From JBEKHT01 sp050012135 (GTDB taxonomy: Bacteria > Chloroflexota > Anaerolineae > Anaerolineales > RBG-16-64-43): a stretch of 64,000 nucleotides of DNA. The stretch is from positions 1 through 64,000 of the forward strand of contig JBEKHT010000006.1 of NCBI GenBank assembly GCA_050012135.1, in the 5' to 3' direction. The notes under the pieces are model-generated. The model made no database searches. It saw only the letters and a program-made list of their open reading frames with translations, and was not told the origin of the DNA. The number at the start of each line of letters is the position of its first letter. The first letter of the stretch is position 1. This document shows positions 18,057 to 25,875 of the stretch, one piece after another. The translations under genes and the position numbers were made by a program.

Positions 18057-18383
18057 ATGAGCGACGTTGGACCGGAGGAGAATAGCGCCAGGCGCCGTCC
18101 GGATGGTTACGCGATCTGGGGTCGGATTGCCCAGGCGGTCGTCCGGGTAGCCCTGGCCACCTTTGCGGTTCTGGCGGTCGCCGTGGGCGGGGGATGGTGG
18201 CTGGACCTCCGCCTGGGTACGCGGCCGAGTTTCATGATCCTGTTTGTCCTGGTCAGCTTCCCGATCACGTTATTCCTTATCACTCGCATCGTCTATCGGA
18301 CCGCGCGCCGATCGGACCCGGCTCGATCGGGGGGCCCCGACGGGGTGGGAGAGGATGACCGCCGCAACCTCAAGCAAACCTGA
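18057..18383 (+). CDS. ATP synthase assembly protein, AtpI/AtpZ-like
   Basis: A small membrane protein encoded at the head of many atp operons and thought to help c-ring assembly or carry Mg2+. The 108-residue protein has two hydrophobic segments (about 25-48 and 57-78). The WGRIAQAVVR and GWWLDLRLGTRP pattern is typical of the ATPase_gene1 family. ATG 18057 has no strong ribosome site; the frame is open back to a GTG at 18000. It overlaps atpB by 29 bases, which supports coupling. Confidence 0.75.
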   Translation: MSDVGPEENSARRRPDGYAIWGRIAQAVVRVALATFAVLAVAVGGGWWLDLRLGTRPSFMILFVLVSFPITLFLITRIVYRTARRSDPARSGGPDGVGEDDRRNLKQT

Positions 18384-19350
18384 ATTGAAAAAACAGAGAT
18401 GGGGAACGGCCATATGGCTCGTCCTCCTCTTCATCGTCTTAGGAACCGTAGGCGCGATCTTCTTTCCACCCATTCGGCCGAGCATTGAACTGGCCGGGGA
18501 GGAGCTCGGCCGGCCCCTGGTCACGCTGCCTGTGCTTGGGGCCATCGGCCTGACCAACACCTTGATCGCCACCCTCCTGATGGACCTGCTATTGCTCGGG
18601 TTGGTGGTCGCCTTCCAGCGAGCGGTCAAGGACGAGAACAGCATTCCGGGAGGCATCGTCGGTGCTCTGGAAGCGGCCCTGGAGTGGCTGTACCAGATCG
18701 CCGAATCGACCGCGGGGAAGTGGGCGCGGGCCATCTTCCCGTTCATGGCGACGACGGTGCTGATGGTGTTGCTCGCGAACTGGATGGAGCTCATCCCGTT
18801 TGTAGATAGCTTCGGGCGCGTGGTGCCCGTCCAGTCAGGCCAAACCGGCTACCTCGTGCGTCCGTTGGGGCCGATCGAGGCTCTGGTGCAAACGCAATCC
18901 GGGGCCGGTTCGGCCGAACGCTACGCGTTGATCCCCTACGTGCGGGTGGCTTCCACGGATTTGAACTTCACCATCGCGCTGGCGCTGGTGGTGATGACCA
19001 TGGTCCAGGTGATGGGCTTTCGCTCCCAGGGGTTTGGCTACCTGGGCAAATTCTTCCAATTCAGGAATCTGTTTCGCAAGCCATTCCTCGGCCTGATCGA
19101 CCTGTTCGTGGGTTTTCTGGAGCTGATCCAGGAGTTTTTCCGAGTGATCTCGCTCTCCTTCCGGTTGTTTGGGAATCTATTTGCGGGTTCGGTCTTGCTG
19201 ATTGTCGTCGGAAGCCTGGTTCCCGTTGCCGCTCAGTCCGGCCTCCTGCTTTTTGAACTCCTGATCGGGCTCATCCAGGCCCTGGTGTTTGGAATGCTCA
19301 CGCTGATCTTCATGTCTATGGCCACTGCGGGCCATGGATCGGAAGCCTGA
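18355..19350 (+). CDS. atpB: F0F1 ATP synthase subunit a
   Basis: The stator subunit that forms the proton half-channels against the c ring. The 331-residue protein has five or more transmembrane helices and the essential arginine R270 in SLSFRLFGNLFAG. An extra ~45-residue hydrophilic stretch (about 155-200, VVPVQSG to YALIPYVR) lies between helices and probably faces the outside. AGAGG precedes ATG 18355, which lies inside the atpI-like gene. First of three F0 genes. Confidence 0.95.
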   Translation: MTAATSSKPELKKQRWGTAIWLVLLFIVLGTVGAIFFPPIRPSIELAGEELGRPLVTLPVLGAIGLTNTLIATLLMDLLLLGLVVAFQRAVKDENSIPGGIVGALEAALEWLYQIAESTAGKWARAIFPFMATTVLMVLLANWMELIPFVDSFGRVVPVQSGQTGYLVRPLGPIEALVQTQSGAGSAERYALIPYVRVASTDLNFTIALALVVMTMVQVMGFRSQGFGYLGKFFQFRNLFRKPFLGLIDLFVGFLELIQEFFRVISLSFRLFGNLFAGSVLLIVVGSLVPVAAQSGLLLFELLIGLIQALVFGMLTLIFMSMATAGHGSEA

Positions 19351-19419
19351 TTCCGCTGGGGAGGTCTCGGGCCCGGATGGGCCCTGCCAAGCCAACGAAC
19401 CCATGGAGGACATGACACC

Positions 19420-19665
19420 ATGACGGCGGATGTCGCACTGATCTTGATCCGAGGGCTTAGGTTCCTGGGTGCCGCGGTGGCCATGACGGGTGCAATTGGA
19501 GCCGGACTCGGGGTGGGACTGATCGGCTATTCAGCTCTTCAAGGCATGGCGCGCAATCCGGAGGCGTCCGGCATGTTGCAGACCACCATGATCCTGGCCA
19601 TTGCTTTGTGCGAGGCGATTGCCATCTACTGTCTCGTGGCGGCTCTGTTGATTCTGTTCGTGTGA
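19420..19665 (+). CDS. atpE: F0F1 ATP synthase subunit c
   Basis: The c-ring subunit, an 81-residue two-helix hairpin. GAGLGVGLIG in helix 1 is the ring-packing motif, ARNPEA (44-49) is the polar loop that meets gamma and epsilon, and E65 in ALCEAIAIY is the ion carrier. Residue 66 is Ala and residue 32 is Val, so the Gln and Ser ligands of Na+-dependent rings are absent. The ring is predicted to use H+. Confidence 0.95.
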   Translation: MTADVALILIRGLRFLGAAVAMTGAIGAGLGVGLIGYSALQGMARNPEASGMLQTTMILAIALCEAIAIYCLVAALLILFV

Positions 19666-19711
19666 AGGCTCTCGCCTGCCGTCCCGGCGGGATGCGGTGA
19701 GGAGCAGAGGC

Positions 19712-20452
19712 ATGCAAGCATTGGGTATCAATCTCGGCTACCTTCTGGTTCAGATCCTCAATTTCCTGATCATGCTGGTGATCCTGCGCAAGTGGGTCTA
19801 CCCGCCCCTGCTTAAGATGCTGGAATCGCGGCGCCAGAAGATCGCTCAGAGCATGAGCGACGCTCGCGTGGTGGCCGAGGCCCGGGCGAATGCGGAGAAG
19901 GAGGCCGCGCGGGTTCTGGCCGAAGGCCAGCAGCAGGCGGCCCAGCGCCTGAAGGACACCACCGACCGCGCCGACGCGATCCTGCAGGAGATGCGCGCAG
20001 CCGTGCAGCGCGAACTCGAAGACGTGCGCAAAGCGGCCACCGCAGAAGCCGAGGCCGAACGCAACCGCATCCTGGCGGAACTGCGAGGAGAGATTGCAGG
20101 CTTGGCCATAGCGGCTGCCCAAAAACTCATTGGAGAGGTGCTGGACGAAGAACGCCAGCGGGAATTGATCAACAACTTCTTCAGCGGCGTCCGAAGTGGG
20201 AAAGTGGAAGTCCTTCAAGACATCTCCACCCTGCCGGGGGCCACGGCAGAAGTGGTTAGCGCTCTGCCTCTCACCGAGGCGGAAGAAGATGTGGTCCGCC
20301 GCGACATGGTGGCACGCATGGGGGGGAGCGCGACCCTCTCGTTCCGCGTCGACCCCACCATCCTGGGCGGCCTCAAGATCCGGATCGGAGACCGCGTTCT
20401 GGACGGATCCGTCGCTGGCCAACTGGGCAGCCTTCGCGAGTCTCTGCACTGA
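19712..20452 (+). CDS. atpFH: F0F1 ATP synthase b subunit fused to delta C-terminal domain
   Basis: Forms the peripheral stalk. Residues 1-155 are a b subunit: one transmembrane helix (about 8-28) and a long charged helix. Residues 156-246 match the C-terminal domain of delta/OSCP, with VVSALPLTEAEED, the conserved VDPTILGGLKIRIGDRVLDG (213-232) and SVAGQLGSLRESL. The six-helix N-terminal delta domain that grips the alpha subunits is absent. This differs from the mycobacterial b-delta fusion, which contains the whole delta (~445 residues). GGAG lies seven bases before ATG 19712. Last gene before the operon terminator. Confidence 0.88.
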   Translation: MQALGINLGYLLVQILNFLIMLVILRKWVYPPLLKMLESRRQKIAQSMSDARVVAEARANAEKEAARVLAEGQQQAAQRLKDTTDRADAILQEMRAAVQRELEDVRKAATAEAEAERNRILAELRGEIAGLAIAAAQKLIGEVLDEERQRELINNFFSGVRSGKVEVLQDISTLPGATAEVVSALPLTEAEEDVVRRDMVARMGGSATLSFRVDPTILGGLKIRIGDRVLDGSVAGQLGSLRESLH

Positions 20453-20521
20453 GCCAGGAGGCCGTGAGTTTCCAGGATCTGGCGGATCATCCGGGCTGAG
20501 GACGGTCCCCGTAGGTTGAAC

Positions 20522-20553
20522 GGCTCCGAGGCGAAGAAGGCCCGGAGCCTTTT
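20522..20553 (+). terminator. intrinsic terminator of the nuo-atp operon
   Basis: GGCTCCG (20522-20528) pairs with CGGAGCC (20543-20549), followed by TTTT. It lies 70 bases after atpFH and shows that the operon really ends before any F1 gene. Confidence 0.8.
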
Positions 20554-20573
20554 CACTGTGCCTCCAGGACGGT

Positions 20574-20579
20574 TATACT
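20574..20579 (+). promoter_or_regulatory. possible -10 box for murE
   Basis: TATACT lies 55 bases before murE and just after the operon terminator. The -35 region (TTTCAC at 17 bases) is poor. Confidence 0.4.
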
Positions 20580-20633
20580 CGGCTCGACCGGAAGAGCGGG
20601 CAACATCCTCCTGGGCCCTCGGAGTCGAGTGTA

Positions 20634-22187
20634 ATGGGAAGACAACTGCGAGATCTCTTATCCGGATTGGCGGGGGTGGCTGCGGGAAGCCTCCCGGATT
20701 GCCTCGTGACGGGGGTGGTGGAAGACTCTCGGCGCGTTCTACCCGGATCGCTGTTCGTCGCCATCCCCGGGTCCGGAGTAGACGGCCACCGGTTCATCCC
20801 GCAGGCCATCCAGGCCGGGGCTTGTGCGGTGGTCGGGCAGGAGCCCATCGGGGATCTCGGCATTCCCTACGTTCGGGTTGCCGATTCCCGCCGGGCGCTC
20901 AGCATTCTCGCGGCGGGTTGGTGGGGATTCCCGGCCCGCAAGATGGTGATGATCGGCGTAACCGGAACGGACGGGAAGACCACAACCTGCAGCCTGATCT
21001 TCGAGATTCTCAAGCAGGGGGGCGTCTCGGCCGGGATGATCAGTACCGTTCATGCTCGGATTGGCCGAGAGGTCGTGGACACGGGTTTTCATGTGACGAC
21101 TCCCGGGGCTCCGGGGCTCCAGGCCCTTCTGGCCCGCATGGTTCAGGCCGGGATAACCCATTGCGTGCTGGAAGTGACTTCCCATGCCCTCGCCCAACGT
21201 CGGGTGGAAGCCTGTGAGTTCGACATCGGCGCGGTCACGAACATCACCCGAGAGCACCTTGACTACCACGGTTCGTTCGAGGCCTACCGTGAGGCAAAAT
21301 CGGGCCTGTTGGCCGATCTGGCCAACAGCTCTCCCAAGCCATACGCCTACAGGAAGCTGGCGGTGCTCAACCGCGAGGATCCCTCGTTTGAATTCCTCCA
21401 ATCCAGATCGACGGCTGAGGTGCTCTCCTACGGCAGGTCGGGTCTCAGCCAGGTTCGCGGGACCGACATAAGCCTTGGCCCGGCCGGCTTGCAGATGCAA
21501 GTCCAGTTCTTGGACACAAGATTCGCCCTTCAAAGCCCCTTGCTGGGCGCGTACAACGCGTTCAATATCCTGGCGGCGGTCGGGGTGACCGCAGGCGCGT
21601 TGGGCCTGCCCGGGGAGACGGTCGCCGAGGGGGTGCATGCCCTCCGGTCTGTGCCCGGACGAATGGAGCTCATCGACCTGGGCCAAGACTTCACGGCCAT
21701 CGTGGATTTTGCCCACACCCCCAATGCCCTGAAGGCCGCCTTGGAAGCTGCCCGGGGCCTGACCACCGGCCGAGTGATCGCGGTGTTTGGCTCGGCGGGG
21801 GTGCGCGACCGTGAAAAGCGCGGCTCGATGGCCGGGATCTCGATCGACCTTGCCGACTTCACCCTGCTCACCGCGGAGGACCCTCGCACGGAAGAGGTGA
21901 AGGAGATCCTGGCGGAGATGGCATCCGGCGCTCGGGGGAGAGGTGGGGTGGAAGGGAAAGACTTCTGGAAGGTTCCGGACCGCTCCCAGGCGATCTTGTC
22001 GGCGGTGCAACTCGCGCAGCCCGGGGATCTGGTCATCGTCTGCGGAAAGGGACACGAGCAGTCCATGTGCTTCGGCGAAGTGGAATATCCCTGGGATGAT
22101 CGCCTCGCGCTGCGGGCGGCCATTGCCGAGCGTCTCCACCTGGAGGGCTGGCCGATGCCGCGTCTGCCAACCTGGGGGACCGGCTAG
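20634..22187 (+). CDS. murE: Mur ligase, MurE-like (UDP-MurNAc-tripeptide synthetase)
   Basis: Adds the third amino acid to the UDP-MurNAc-dipeptide peptidoglycan precursor, using ATP. The 517-residue protein has the three Mur ligase domains: VEDSRRVLPGSLFVA at the N-terminus, P-loop GTDGKTTT (111-118), HVTTPGAPGLQ, EVTSHALAQRRV, and the C-terminal domain with VDFAHTPNALK. The position of the DNPR motif, which recognises meso-diaminopimelate, reads AEDPRTE, so the third residue may differ or another product may be made. No other mur gene is nearby. Terminator and promoter signals on the 5' side suggest its own transcript. Confidence 0.88.
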   Translation: MGRQLRDLLSGLAGVAAGSLPDCLVTGVVEDSRRVLPGSLFVAIPGSGVDGHRFIPQAIQAGACAVVGQEPIGDLGIPYVRVADSRRALSILAAGWWGFPARKMVMIGVTGTDGKTTTCSLIFEILKQGGVSAGMISTVHARIGREVVDTGFHVTTPGAPGLQALLARMVQAGITHCVLEVTSHALAQRRVEACEFDIGAVTNITREHLDYHGSFEAYREAKSGLLADLANSSPKPYAYRKLAVLNREDPSFEFLQSRSTAEVLSYGRSGLSQVRGTDISLGPAGLQMQVQFLDTRFALQSPLLGAYNAFNILAAVGVTAGALGLPGETVAEGVHALRSVPGRMELIDLGQDFTAIVDFAHTPNALKAALEAARGLTTGRVIAVFGSAGVRDREKRGSMAGISIDLADFTLLTAEDPRTEEVKEILAEMASGARGRGGVEGKDFWKVPDRSQAILSAVQLAQPGDLVIVCGKGHEQSMCFGEVEYPWDDRLALRAAIAERLHLEGWPMPRLPTWGTG

Positions 22188-22294
22188 GTTCCAAGCGCGA
22201 GCGGGCCGCGTCTCTCTCCCCGCATGGACCACCTTCGCGGGTCCGCTGAGGTGACCCGGCCTCGAAGGGAGGCTGTCGCCGGAATCCGAGTAAA

Positions 22295-22324
22295 TTGACA
22301 GGGACCTTTCAGGTGTGATAAACT
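22295..22324 (+). promoter_or_regulatory. sigma70-type promoter of the SAM riboswitch and metK
   Basis: TTGACA (22295-22300, perfect), an 18-base spacer and TAAACT (22319-22324). A transcript starting near 22331 would include the whole riboswitch. Confidence 0.75.
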
Positions 22325-22353
22325 CGCTCCACAATTGAACACTGTACGGCCCC

Positions 22354-22463
22354 CTTATCCAGAGAGGCGGAGGGACCGGCCCTGTGATGCCTCGGCAGCC
22401 TGTCGTCAAACCCTGGGCGATAAGGTGCTAATTCCGGCAGGACGGAATGTTCTGGAAGATAAG
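22354..22463 (+). promoter_or_regulatory. SAM-I riboswitch aptamer (S box)
   Basis: Binds S-adenosylmethionine and shuts off the gene behind it. P1 is CTTATC (22354-22359) with GATAAG (22458-22463). Inside are the class-defining AGAGAGGCGGAGGGA, the CCTCGGCAGCC segment, GATAAGGTGCTAATTCC, and a final hairpin ending in GGAA before P1. All core elements stand in the right order. The gene controlled makes SAM, so this is product feedback. Confidence 0.95.
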
Positions 22464-22520
22464 AGGCGGTGCTGTCGCATGAGATCGCGCCCCTCTTATG
22501 AATTGGGGCGCGAACCTTTT
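22459..22520 (+). terminator. SAM-I expression platform: antiterminator and terminator
   Basis: The terminator stem is CGCGCCCC (22486-22493) with GGGGCGCG (22505-22512), an 11-base loop, then AACCTTTT. The competing antiterminator pairs ATAAGAGG (22459-22466, the 3' strand of P1) with CCTCTTAT (22492-22499), which overlaps the terminator's 5' arm and loop. SAM binding holds P1 together and frees the terminator to form. This is a textbook transcriptional OFF switch. Confidence 0.9.
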
Positions 22521-22535
22521 CTTCATGGAGGCGGC

Positions 22536-23723
22536 ATGGAAAGGAACATCGTGGTCACCGAGACCAACGGGCGGTTTATTGAGGATATTCCGGTAGAAAT
22601 CGTCGAGCGCAAGGGCATTGGCCACCCGGACTCGCTCTGTGACGGAATCGCCGAGCGGATTTCCGTCGAATACACGCGCTGGTGCGAGGCGAATCTGGGA
22701 CTTCCCCTGCACCACAACTTCGACAAGGTGCAGCTGGTGGCGGGTGATGTCCAAGTTGGTTTCGGCTATGGCGAGCTCCTGCGACCGATCCGGATTCAGA
22801 TCGCCGGGCGTGGCACCCCTGAGTACAAAGGTCGCAAAATCCCGGTGGACGCCCTGGCCATCCAGGCGGCCAAGACTCATGTTCGCGAGACAATGCGCTA
22901 CCTGGATCCGGAGAAACACATGGTCGTGGACTGCTATGCGGGACGAGGATCTGGCGAGCTGATGCACACCGTGGAGGAGGTGCGGGCAAATGATACTTCC
23001 TTCGGCTGTGCCCACTGGCCGCGATCCAATGTGGAAACCGCCGTGTTTGAGTCGGCGCAGTATTTGAACTATGAGCTGATCAACCAGTTCCCGATTGGCG
23101 AAGACGTGAAGGTGATGGGCATGCGCCGGGGCGACGACATCCTGCTGACCTGCGCCGTTCCATTCATCGGGCCCCAGGTGAAGGACCTGACCGAGTACCT
23201 GGAAGCCAAGCGCAGCGTACAGGAATCGGTACAAGCCTTTGCCCAGAAGCTGACCCAGCGGCGGCGGATGAAGGTGGATGTCAACATGGCCGACAATGAT
23301 GAGACCGGCGAGGCCTACCTGACCCTCACCGGAACTTCGGCGGAGATGGGCGATGACGGATCGGTCGGTCGGGGGAATCGAGTCACCGGGCTCATCACGC
23401 CGTTCCGCAGCGCCTCCCTGGAGGCGGCCGCGGGCAAGAATCCGATCTCTCATGTGGGCAAGATCTACAACGTTCTCTCTCTGCTGGCGGCCCAGGAGAT
23501 TGTCGCGAAAGTGCCGAGTGCAAAGGAGGCGAGCGTCTACATCCTCTCCCAGATCGGGCACCCTCTGGATCAGCCTCTCATCTGCACCGCAAGCATTACC
23601 TCGTCCAATGGCACCGTTTCCGAAGCGGACCGCAAGAAGGTCACCGAGATCCTGAATGAACGGCTGGTGAACGTGCATCAGGTGCGCGAACTGATCGCGA
23701 ATCGCCAGGTGATGCTGTACTGA
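22536..23723 (+). CDS. S-adenosylmethionine synthetase, archaeal type
   Basis: Makes S-adenosylmethionine from methionine and ATP. The 395-residue protein belongs to the archaeal AdoMet synthetase family, not to bacterial MetK. The start NIVVTETNGRFIEDIPVE, VERKGIGHPDSLCDGIAE, VDVNMADNDETGEAYLTLTG and the glycine-rich GDDGSVGRGNRVTGLI are typical of that family. ATG 22536 has GGAGG four bases upstream; an open frame back to 22335 would run through the riboswitch and is not coding. Archaeal-type enzymes occur in a few bacteria, including Dehalococcoides. Here it is wired to a bacterial SAM-I riboswitch. Confidence 0.95.
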   Translation: MERNIVVTETNGRFIEDIPVEIVERKGIGHPDSLCDGIAERISVEYTRWCEANLGLPLHHNFDKVQLVAGDVQVGFGYGELLRPIRIQIAGRGTPEYKGRKIPVDALAIQAAKTHVRETMRYLDPEKHMVVDCYAGRGSGELMHTVEEVRANDTSFGCAHWPRSNVETAVFESAQYLNYELINQFPIGEDVKVMGMRRGDDILLTCAVPFIGPQVKDLTEYLEAKRSVQESVQAFAQKLTQRRRMKVDVNMADNDETGEAYLTLTGTSAEMGDDGSVGRGNRVTGLITPFRSASLEAAAGKNPISHVGKIYNVLSLLAAQEIVAKVPSAKEASVYILSQIGHPLDQPLICTASITSSNGTVSEADRKKVTEILNERLVNVHQVRELIANRQVMLY

Positions 23724-24238
23724 TCCCTTGACCGGACGTCCTGCCCGCCGAGCCCCCCAGTCCGCCGCTCCAATGACCGGCCTCCTCCGCGGGGAAATGC
23801 CCTCGGGTCAGCCCGTTCGCGGGAGCCGGGCATGTCCTCCCCGCCAGCTGGCCCACCGGGGTCGGTTGGACTTGGTTGGGACAACCCCGGCAGTTCTTGC
23901 TGAGGCTCGGCCGATTTCTGATCCCCGTCCTGAGTCCGGCGCGGAGGAACCCATCTTCCGGGAGTCAGCCCGAGCGGCGCCCTCGCCTCAGCGGGGCGGG
24001 TGGACGGGTTACCTCCTTCCTGGCCATCAGGGCGCAGGCAGGGGCTCGTGCGGGCGTGGGGCCACGGACGGCTTTTCCAACCCCCTCTGCCAGCAGAGCC
24101 AGGCCTGGATTTCGCCGCGCCTCTCCGAAGACGCTGGGATTTCGAAAAACTGCTGCGTCTTGGTGGCAGGCTCACTCAACTGGAGCGGGACCAGCGAGTC
24201 GTGATCCGAGTGCCATTTGCGGCCTCCGCCATCCTCGG
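23724..24238. other. gene-poor interval after the SAM synthetase
   Basis: Open frames exist on both strands, but they are proline-, arginine- and glycine-rich products typical of non-coding GC-rich DNA. I found no tRNA, RNase P, tmRNA or riboswitch signature. Confidence 0.5.
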
Positions 24239-24517
24239 CTAGCAGTAGCAGCCGGTGATTTGGTTGATGAGCTCTGCCCGCCTGAGATCGGGGCGCTGCA
24301 CCAGACCGCCTTCCTGGCCGGTTTCGCGGTCCTGGCTTGGCTCCAAATACCCCTTCCGTTTCCAGATGAGGCGAAAGCCGAAGTATGCAAGGACCAGAAC
24401 CCCCCTGGGAGGACGTTTCTCTTGGGTAGGGGTGATGGGCGTTGCGATCTGGGAGACGACAAGGTGTGTTCCTGGGATTTGCGCGGCCTGGAGCGCCTTC
24501 TCCCGCGCGAGCAGCAC
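24239..24517 (-). CDS. possible small hypothetical protein
   Basis: A 92-residue frame starting at GTG with GGAG six bases upstream. The codons end in G or C more often than chance, in line with real genes nearby. The product has a mildly hydrophobic middle (GVLVLAYFGFRLIW) flanked by charged, Gln-rich parts, and ends in ITGCYC. I recognise no family. It lies downstream of the ferredoxin gene on the same strand, beyond a hairpin at 24662-24685. It could be a chance frame. Confidence 0.35.
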   Translation of the reverse strand: MLLAREKALQAAQIPGTHLVVSQIATPITPTQEKRPPRGVLVLAYFGFRLIWKRKGYLEPSQDRETGQEGGLVQRPDLRRAELINQITGCYC

Positions 24518-24661
24518 GGCTGACTCCAGTCAGAAGACTCGACGGGTCTCCACCGAGGCCGGGGCAACTCCGACTGTCAAACCGCGATCCGTGCGGGATC
24601 GTGGAAGGCAATCGGCCCTTCCCGGGCCCGCAAGGGGGAAATGCCTTCTGTACAAACAGTG

Positions 24662-24685
24662 AGATCCGCCCAAGTGGGCGGATCT
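24662..24685. terminator. perfect 10-bp hairpin, possible ferredoxin terminator
   Basis: AGATCCGCCC pairs with GGGCGGATCT around a four-base loop (AAGT). On the minus strand it lies about 145 bases after the ferredoxin stop and is followed by a mildly T-rich stretch (TCACTGTTTGT). The plus-strand side has no T run. Confidence 0.45.
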
Positions 24686-24831
24686 AGGCGAACAGGGTTG
24701 AGGCTGGGAACCTAGGAAGCCCCCCGCGTTCCGGCGAATCCACCGGGGCCGATCCCCCAGCCCGTCAAGCCGAATTGGCAAACTGGCAAGGTTCCGCCCC
24801 CGCGGCCAGCCCGTCGACAGGGCCCTGGCCT

Positions 24832-25020
24832 CTAGGCCTTGAGAATGCAGTCGACTGGGCAAACGGAGACGCAATGCGGGGAGTCGTAGTGGCCCTGGCA
24901 CTCGACGCAGGTCTCAGCATTGATCAGGTAAACGGTGTCACCTTCCGAGATCGATTTTGTTGGGCACTCCGGCTCGCAAGCACCACACGAGATGCATTCC
25001 TCGGTAATTCTCATGGCCAT
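24832..25020 (-). CDS. 2[4Fe-4S] ferredoxin, YfhL-like
   Basis: A small cytoplasmic electron carrier of 62 residues. The first cluster motif is CISCGACEPECP. The second is CVEC, an eight-residue loop and CVSVCP, the longer spacing (CxxC-x8-CxxxC) typical of the YfhL group. ATG 25020 is used; the frame continues upstream but resembles non-coding DNA. Partners are not evident from the neighbourhood. The formate hydrogenlyase or another redox enzyme elsewhere could use it, but that is speculation. Confidence 0.92.
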   Translation of the reverse strand: MAMRITEECISCGACEPECPTKSISEGDTVYLINAETCVECQGHYDSPHCVSVCPVDCILKA

Positions 25021-25322
25021 GGGGTCCGCCTCGTCCGCTGGAATTGGATATTTCCCACAAAGGCTAACCCCATTCAGATTTCGCCTCAATTGACGAATCT
25101 AACCCCCTGGGGCTGCCAACCGGCAGGACCCGTGAGAGCTGCGGCTCGGCCAGTTTTCCGGGCCGCCCCCAGGGGCAGGCTCGGGGCCCGATTCGGTGGG
25201 TCCCGGGGCCATGGCCCGCGAAGGGATTCGACGGGGAAGAACGGGAAATCAAGAAAGCGCTTGGGGGTCCCTCCCAGTTCTTGAGACCTCCATGCGCCCT
25301 TGGTCGATGCGCCCTGTTCAGG

Positions 25323-25394
<72 letters not shown>

Positions 25395-25409
25395 TGGGGT
25401 CGTTCTCAG

Positions 25410-25481
25410 AGCGGGCGAGGGGATTCGAACCCCCGATCTTCTCCTTGGCAAGGAGACGTTCTGCCGCTGAACCACGCCCGC
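25410..25481 (-). tRNA. tRNA-Gly (GCC)
   Basis: Acceptor GCGGGCG/CGCCCGC, anticodon loop TTGCCAA reading GCC, T-arm GGGGGTTCGAATCCCC. CCA is not encoded. Middle gene of the cluster. Confidence 0.97.
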
Positions 25482-25504
25482 AGGGTGACACAGATCAGGC
25501 CCAG

Positions 25505-25577
25505 TGCCGAGACCCAGAATCGAACTGGGGACACCGCGATTTTCAGTCGCGTGCTCTACCAACTGAGCTATCTCGGC
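25505..25577 (-). tRNA. tRNA-Phe (GAA)
   Basis: Acceptor GCCGAGA/TCTCGGC, discriminator A, D-arm AGCTCAGTTGGTAGAGC, anticodon loop CTGAAAA reading GAA, T-arm CCAGTTCGATTCTGG. CCA is not encoded. First gene of the cluster. Confidence 0.97.
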
Positions 25578-25615
25578 GTGGTTTTGCCTCGGGTCTCTTT
25601 CTGTTGGGCGCTGTG

Positions 25616-25645
25616 ATTGTACCCATCCCCGGCGTGGATTGTCAA
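25616..25645 (-). promoter_or_regulatory. promoter of the tRNA-Phe-Gly-Cys cluster
   Basis: On the minus strand, TTGACA (25645-25640), an 18-base spacer and TACAAT (25621-25616). This is close to consensus, about 40 bases before tRNA-Phe. Confidence 0.8.
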
Positions 25646-25705
25646 GCGAAGAGGGGCCCGGTGGCGCCTGCTGCCCGTGTTGGACCCAGGGCCGGGGACG
25701 GCGGC

Positions 25706-25735
25706 TTGTCCGATCGCGAGGGCTTGTGATATCAT
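25706..25735 (+). promoter_or_regulatory. promoter of greA
   Basis: TTGTCC (25706-25711), an 18-base spacer and TATCAT (25730-25735). The leader to greA would be about 135 bases. Confidence 0.6.
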
Positions 25736-25875
25736 CCTACAAAGGCTGGGAGAAAAGATACTCCCAGTCCGCGTTTACGTCTGGACCCGCAGGTCCGTGA
25801 AGGGGCGGCGAGAGGAAGCCGTGCGACCGCCGCCTGCGAGTCTTGACGCACCCACCAAGGGGAGCCAGACGGCCT

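Noticed and set aside
22335..22535. Sixty-seven-residue N-terminal extension of the SAM synthetase
   Set aside because: It would translate the riboswitch and terminator. A strong ribosome site and the family start lie at 22536.
23678..24204. Overlapping frames on both strands after the SAM synthetase
   Set aside because: Pro/Arg/Gly-rich products with no ribosome site or recognisable motif.
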